A DNA stretch of 8,628 nucleotides from an uncultured Verrucomicrobiota bacterium (GTDB lineage: Bacteria; Verrucomicrobiota; Verrucomicrobiia; Palsa-1439). Shown one piece after another: positions 6,137 through 8,628 of this stretch (position 1 is its first letter; each line of letters opens with the position of its first letter). The notes beneath the pieces are model-generated. The model had not been told where the DNA came from. It saw nothing but the letters and a program-made list of their open reading frames with translations, and searched no databases. The stretch is from assembly GCA_903825695.1 (NCBI GenBank), contig CAIKBP010000127.1:1-8628 (forward strand). The letters run 5' to 3'. The position numbers and the translations under genes are program-made.

Positions 6137-6143
6137 GCCTAAC
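6137..6143 (-). other. Head junction of the cassette array (GTTAGGC core site)
   Basis: The plus strand has GCCTAAC, i.e. GTTAGGC on the cassette strand, at the upstream edge of the zinc-ribbon cassette. No partner RYYYAAC site or palindrome lies to its right, so this is not the end of another attC. It is either an attI remnant or the left product of insertion at a secondary target. The flank immediately beyond is AT-rich. Confidence 0.65.
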
Positions 6144-6319
6144 ATTATTATTCACCTAAACTCGGCACGTTTCTTAGGAGGCTAGCCGACTCAGGTTCTT
6201 GAGGTAAAGACTGCTACTTCGATTCCGGCGTGTCAAGCACGGTGGCAAGGAGTTATGAAGAACTTGTTATCCGTCAGTTATCGATCCGGCTCCCGAGTTA
6301 TGGCATGCATATCAACCGA

Positions 6320-6348
6320 GCAAAAGACAAAGTCAGTTTGTCTTTTGC
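6320..6348. repeat. Perfect 12-bp inverted repeat with 5-bp loop
   Basis: GCAAAAGACAAA (6320-6331), loop GTCAG, then TTTGTCTTTTGC (6337-6348): a flawless dyad. The stem is AT-rich and no T-run follows on either strand, so it is a poor intrinsic terminator. An operator or a small mobile-element end is possible. It lies about 200 bp before the transketolase start. Confidence 0.7.
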
Positions 6349-6510
6349 GAAACCGATATGATCGACAGTCCGTCATCGCCAACGACTGCCGTCTGGTTCC
6401 CGCCATAGGCAGGCGTCCTAGAACAGCAGCGGTTGCCATCGTTGCACCGCCAGCAGTATCGGCGCACTCAGCGAACGCACCCTACCAACATCTGTATGCT
6501 TACCGTGTCG

Positions 6511-6539
6511 TTGACACAACTGGGCGATTCCCTTAGCAT
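6511..6539 (+). promoter_or_regulatory. Candidate promoter of transketolase
   Basis: A consensus TTGACA (6511-6516) is followed at the ideal 17-bp spacing by TAGCAT (6534-6539). The ATG at 6550 is only 10 bp downstream, and no Shine-Dalgarno precedes it, so a near-leaderless transcript is predicted. This also argues against the longer in-frame starts further upstream. Confidence 0.45.
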
Positions 6540-6549
6540 CCGCAGCACC

Positions 6550-8394
6550 ATGACGACGACCGATAAACTTTCCGCTTTGAAAGATGTTGCTGCCAGATTG
6601 CGCATCAATTCCATCCGGGCCACGACCGAGGCCGGTTCGGGCCACCCAACTTCGTGCTGCTCGGCGGCTGACATTGTTGCCGCATTGTTCTTCGGCGGGA
6701 TGCGGTTCGATCCGAAGAACCCCAAGAACCCGAACAACGACCGGTTTATTCTCTCGAAAGGTCACGCCGCGCCGCTCCTGTATGCCGCGTGGTCTGAGGT
6801 TGGTCATATACCGGAGGCGGAACTGCTCAAGCTGCGCGTGTTCGGCAACGATCTCGAAGGGCATCCGACGCCCCGACTGGATTTCGTGGATGTGGCGACG
6901 GGATCACTGGGACAGGGTTTGGGCGCGGGCATCGGCATGGCGTTGGCGGGGGAACTCGATAAACGTGATTATCACGTTTGGGCGCTGCTCGGCGACGGCG
7001 AATCCGCCGAAGGTTCGGTCTGGGAAGCCGCCGCGATGGCCAGTTTCTACAAGCTCGGTAACCTGACGGCCATTGTGGACATCAACCGCCTCGGCCAATC
7101 GCAGGCGACAATGCTCCAATACGAGATGGACACTTACAAGAAACGCTGGGCGTCGTTCGGATGGAAACCGCTGGTGATTGACGGGCACGACATGGCGCAG
7201 ATCGTTTCCGCATTGCGCAAGGCGCGGCGCGCGACCGACCAGCCGGTGGCGATTTTGGCGAAGACGATCAAGGGCAAAGGCGTGTCGTTCTGTGAAGGTA
7301 AAGACGGCTGGCACGGCAGGGCGTTGAAGAAGGGCGAGGAATGCGACAAGGCCATTGCCGAGTTGCAGGGACAGATGACGAAGACTGGCGTAGCCAAGGT
7401 CAAGCGCGCGCCAAAAGCCGAGCCAAACCCGGCGCACTCGCCGGTACCGATGGATCCGCCGGCATACAAGCCCGGCGAAATGGTGGCAACGCGGGAGGCT
7501 TATGGCGTCGCATTGACGAAGATGGGTAAGGTGGACCCGCGCGTCGTCGCGGCAGACGGCGACACCAAGAACTCTACTTTCGCCGAGAAGTTTATGAATG
7601 AGTTCCCCGACCGCTATTTCGAGTGTTATATCGCCGAGCAAAACATGGTCAGCGTTGCCGCGGGCCTTGCTTCGCGCGGCAAAGTGCCGTTCGCCTCGAC
7701 GTTCGCCGCGTTCTTCGAACGCGCTGCCGATCAAATCCGCATGGCGATAATTTCCAAGTCCAACATTAAACTCACGGGCTCGCACTGCGGCGTCTCTATC
7801 GGCGAGGACGGCCCGTCGCAGATGGCGCTGGAGGACCTTGGCCTGTTCCGCGGTATGGTGGACTGCACTGTGTTGTACCCGAGTGACGGCGTCAGCGCAG
7901 AACGTGCGGTTGAATTGGCCGCGAATCACGCAGGCATGGTGTTCATCCGCATGTCGCGTCCGAAGACGCCGGTGTTGTACGACGCGCATGAACAGTTCAG
8001 CATGGGCAAGGCCAAACTGCTCCGCCACAGTGATCACGACAAGGTTACCGTGGTCGGCGCGGGCGTGACGCTGCACGAGGCATTGAAGGCATACGATCAA
8101 CTCAAGGCGCAGGGCGTGCTCATCCGTGTAATTGACTTGTTCAGTGTCAAACCAATCGATGCCGCGCTGCTCATTGAGAGCGGACGCCAAACCAACAACT
8201 CCATCGTCACCGTCGAAGACCACTACGCCGACGGCGGCATTGGAGATGCCGTAGCGGCGGCAGTGTCATTGGAAGGCATCCGTGTCCACAAGCTCGCCGT
8301 GCGCGAAGTGCCGCGTAGCGGTAAGGCCGAGCAACTCCTCGAGCACTACGGAATCAGCGCCGCAAAAATCGTTGCGAAAGTCCGGGCGATTTAA
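6550..8394 (+). CDS. tkt: Transketolase (single-chain, animal-type)
   Basis: This 614-residue thiamine-diphosphate enzyme moves two-carbon units between ketose and aldose phosphates in the non-oxidative pentose phosphate pathway, in the cytoplasm. Visible signatures are AGSGHPTSCCSAADI (28-42), LSKGHAAPLLYAAW (68-81), ATGSLGQGLGAG (116-127), and the cofactor motif beginning GDG at 148-150 and closing near DINRLGQ (177-183). The pyrimidine-binding domain has GDTKNSTF and AEQNMVSVAAGLAS, whose Glu activates the cofactor, then ASTFAAFFERAADQIRMA and GSHCGVSIGEDGPSQMALED. A C-terminal domain follows, ending VPRSGKAEQLLEHYG. Length and wording match vertebrate-type transketolase (about 620 residues) more closely than E. 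coli TktA (about 660) or the split forms. ATG 6550 gives the usual TDKLSALKDVAARLRI start; in-frame starts at 6496 and 6433 add residues with no family counterpart. A linker around 260-310 is Lys/Pro/Ala-rich. All catalytic blocks look intact. Confidence 0.96.
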   Translation: MTTTDKLSALKDVAARLRINSIRATTEAGSGHPTSCCSAADIVAALFFGGMRFDPKNPKNPNNDRFILSKGHAAPLLYAAWSEVGHIPEAELLKLRVFGNDLEGHPTPRLDFVDVATGSLGQGLGAGIGMALAGELDKRDYHVWALLGDGESAEGSVWEAAAMASFYKLGNLTAIVDINRLGQSQATMLQYEMDTYKKRWASFGWKPLVIDGHDMAQIVSALRKARRATDQPVAILAKTIKGKGVSFCEGKDGWHGRALKKGEECDKAIAELQGQMTKTGVAKVKRAPKAEPNPAHSPVPMDPPAYKPGEMVATREAYGVALTKMGKVDPRVVAADGDTKNSTFAEKFMNEFPDRYFECYIAEQNMVSVAAGLASRGKVPFASTFAAFFERAADQIRMAIISKSNIKLTGSHCGVSIGEDGPSQMALEDLGLFRGMVDCTVLYPSDGVSAERAVELAANHAGMVFIRMSRPKTPVLYDAHEQFSMGKAKLLRHSDHDKVTVVGAGVTLHEALKAYDQLKAQGVLIRVIDLFSVKPIDAALLIESGRQTNNSIVTVEDHYADGGIGDAVAAAVSLEGIRVHKLAVREVPRSGKAEQLLEHYGISAAKIVAKVRAI

Positions 8395-8466
8395 CGTTGC
8401 GCTGGGCCAACGCGCCAAATGCGCGTCACTCAGCCTGGGTACGTTCTAGCACAACCGGGATGAAAT

Positions 8467-8471
8467 GGAGG
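8467..8471 (+). promoter_or_regulatory. Strong Shine-Dalgarno of the rubrerythrin-like gene
   Basis: GGAGG lies 8 bp before the ATG at 8480, the clearest ribosome-binding site in the window. It fixes the start. It also contrasts with the transketolase and terC-family starts, which have none. Confidence 0.8.
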
Positions 8472-8479
8472 AACTTGTG

Positions 8480-8628
8480 ATGGAAAAGCGTGAACTGACA
8501 ACGCCCAGCCAAATCCTGCAAGAGGCCTTGAGAAGAGAGAATGAAGCCCGCGATTTCTACGCTGACTTGGCGATCCGTTGCCGCGTCGACTTCGTAAAAG
8601 AGCTTCTGGAGAGGCTTAAGGACGAGGA
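8480..8628 (+). CDS. Rubrerythrin/ferritin-like diiron protein (5' part only)
   Basis: Forty-nine codons are visible before the right edge. The sequence PSQILQEALRRENEARDFYADLA (9-31) then VKELLERLKDEE fits the first helix and start of the second helix of rubrerythrin-type four-helix bundles. Glu20 in RRENEA takes the place of the first iron-ligand glutamate, and the closing DE(E/D) should lead into the next E-x-x-H ligand pair just outside the window. Members reduce peroxide or handle ferrous iron in the cytoplasm. Whether a rubredoxin domain follows cannot be seen. The gene starts 85 bp after the transketolase stop with its own strong ribosome site, in the same direction. Confidence 0.75.
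   Translation, partial: MEKRELTTPSQILQEALRRENEARDFYADLAIRCRVDFVKELLERLKDE

Larger units (their letters stand above)
4635..6142 (-). mobile_element. Integron gene-cassette array of three cassettes, no integrase in window (CALIN)
   Basis: Three minus-strand genes each end just before, or inside, a 90-99 bp imperfect palindrome bounded by RYYYAAC and GTTRRRY-type core sites, the defining organisation of integron cassettes. Using the G|TT crossover point, the cassettes are 5791-6142 (352 bp, zinc-ribbon gene), 5237-5790 (554 bp, exported-protein gene) and 4635-5236 (602 bp, lipoprotein gene), in that order from the array head. All genes have the same orientation. The block, especially the lipoprotein cassette, is more AT-rich than its flanks. 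An integrase gene would be expected to the right of the head, but that side holds a non-coding stretch and transketolase. The array is therefore integrase-less, or was dropped here by an integrase encoded elsewhere. Confidence 0.87.
6144..6549 (+). other. Non-coding region between the cassette array and transketolase
   Basis: About 400 bp without a convincing gene. A 93-codon plus-strand frame from 6255 (AAGGAG only 2 bp from its ATG) has an unconvincing composition and overlaps the transketolase promoter. The stretch contains several AGTTAT motifs (6251, 6276, 6296), a perfect inverted repeat at 6320-6348 and a promoter-like sequence at 6511-6539. No integrase fragment and no tRNA-like fold was seen. 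Confidence 0.6.

Noticed and set aside
6155..6178. CCTAA...TTAGG as a fourth attC
   Set aside because: Only a 5-bp stem with a short loop, no RYYYAAC/GTTRRRY pair at the expected spacing, and no gene before it.
6251..6301. Repeated AGTTAT motifs as attI direct repeats
   Set aside because: They lie on the strand opposite to the array's GTTAGGC head and are over 100 bp away, unlike a known attI layout.
6255..6536. 93-codon plus-strand frame with AAGGAG just before its ATG
   Set aside because: The 2-bp spacing is too short for a ribosome site, the composition is not protein-like and it runs over the transketolase promoter. A real small gene cannot be fully excluded.
6433..6549. Longer N-terminus for transketolase (starts at 6433 or 6496)
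   Set aside because: The added residues have no counterpart in the family and cover the TTGACA/TAGCAT promoter; the ATG at 6550 gives the normal start.
6904..8223. 439-codon open frame on the minus strand
   Set aside because: It lies wholly antisense to transketolase, which has every family motif; the frame is kept open by codon bias and its translation (rich in His and Arg) resembles no protein.

Overview
The window reads as a chromosomal segment from a bacterium, most likely of the Verrucomicrobiota (Pedosphaera/Limisphaerales-like). This is inferred from an integral-membrane glycosyltransferase fused to TPR repeats, a single-chain transketolase of the animal type, and a GTGGGAGCGG palindromic repeat. 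No rRNA or other marker is present to prove the taxonomy. Coding density is high and GC content moderate, except in a less GC-rich block at about 4.63-6.14 kb.

Layout. Positions 1-2402 (minus strand) hold a two-gene unit: an HlyD-type membrane fusion protein, followed 20 bp later by a TMTC-like glycosyltransferase/TPR protein that runs off the left edge. Divergent from it, 2509-3444 (plus) is a TerC/Alx-family membrane protein whose 3' end overlaps the convergent queA (3434-4492, minus) by 11 bp. queA makes the epoxyqueuosine precursor on tRNA. It carries an in-frame 71-bp inverted REP doublet (REPIN-like), read as about 24 extra amino acids. Directly upstream, overlapping by GTGA, is a 29-codon reading frame that looks like the 5' stump of an aat gene.

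Positions 4635-6142 are a small integron cassette array with no integrase in view (a CALIN). Three minus-strand genes are each followed by a 90-99 bp imperfect palindrome bounded by RYYYAAC and GTTRRRY-like core sites. In order from the array head they encode a zinc-ribbon mini-protein, a putative exported protein and a putative lipoprotein. The array ends at a non-canonical GTTACCT junction, suggesting insertion between queA and the transketolase gene at a secondary site.

Positions 6144-6549 hold no convincing gene but do contain a perfect 12-bp inverted repeat and a promoter-like sequence just before the transketolase start. Transketolase (6550-8394, plus) is complete. After 85 bp, a rubrerythrin/ferritin-like gene with a strong Shine-Dalgarno begins at 8480 and leaves the window.

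The most interesting items are the integrase-less cassette array with its reconstructable insertion site, the protein-coding REPIN inside queA, and three genes (hlyD-like, terC, tkt) whose best promoter candidates lie so close to the start codon that their mRNAs may be leaderless.
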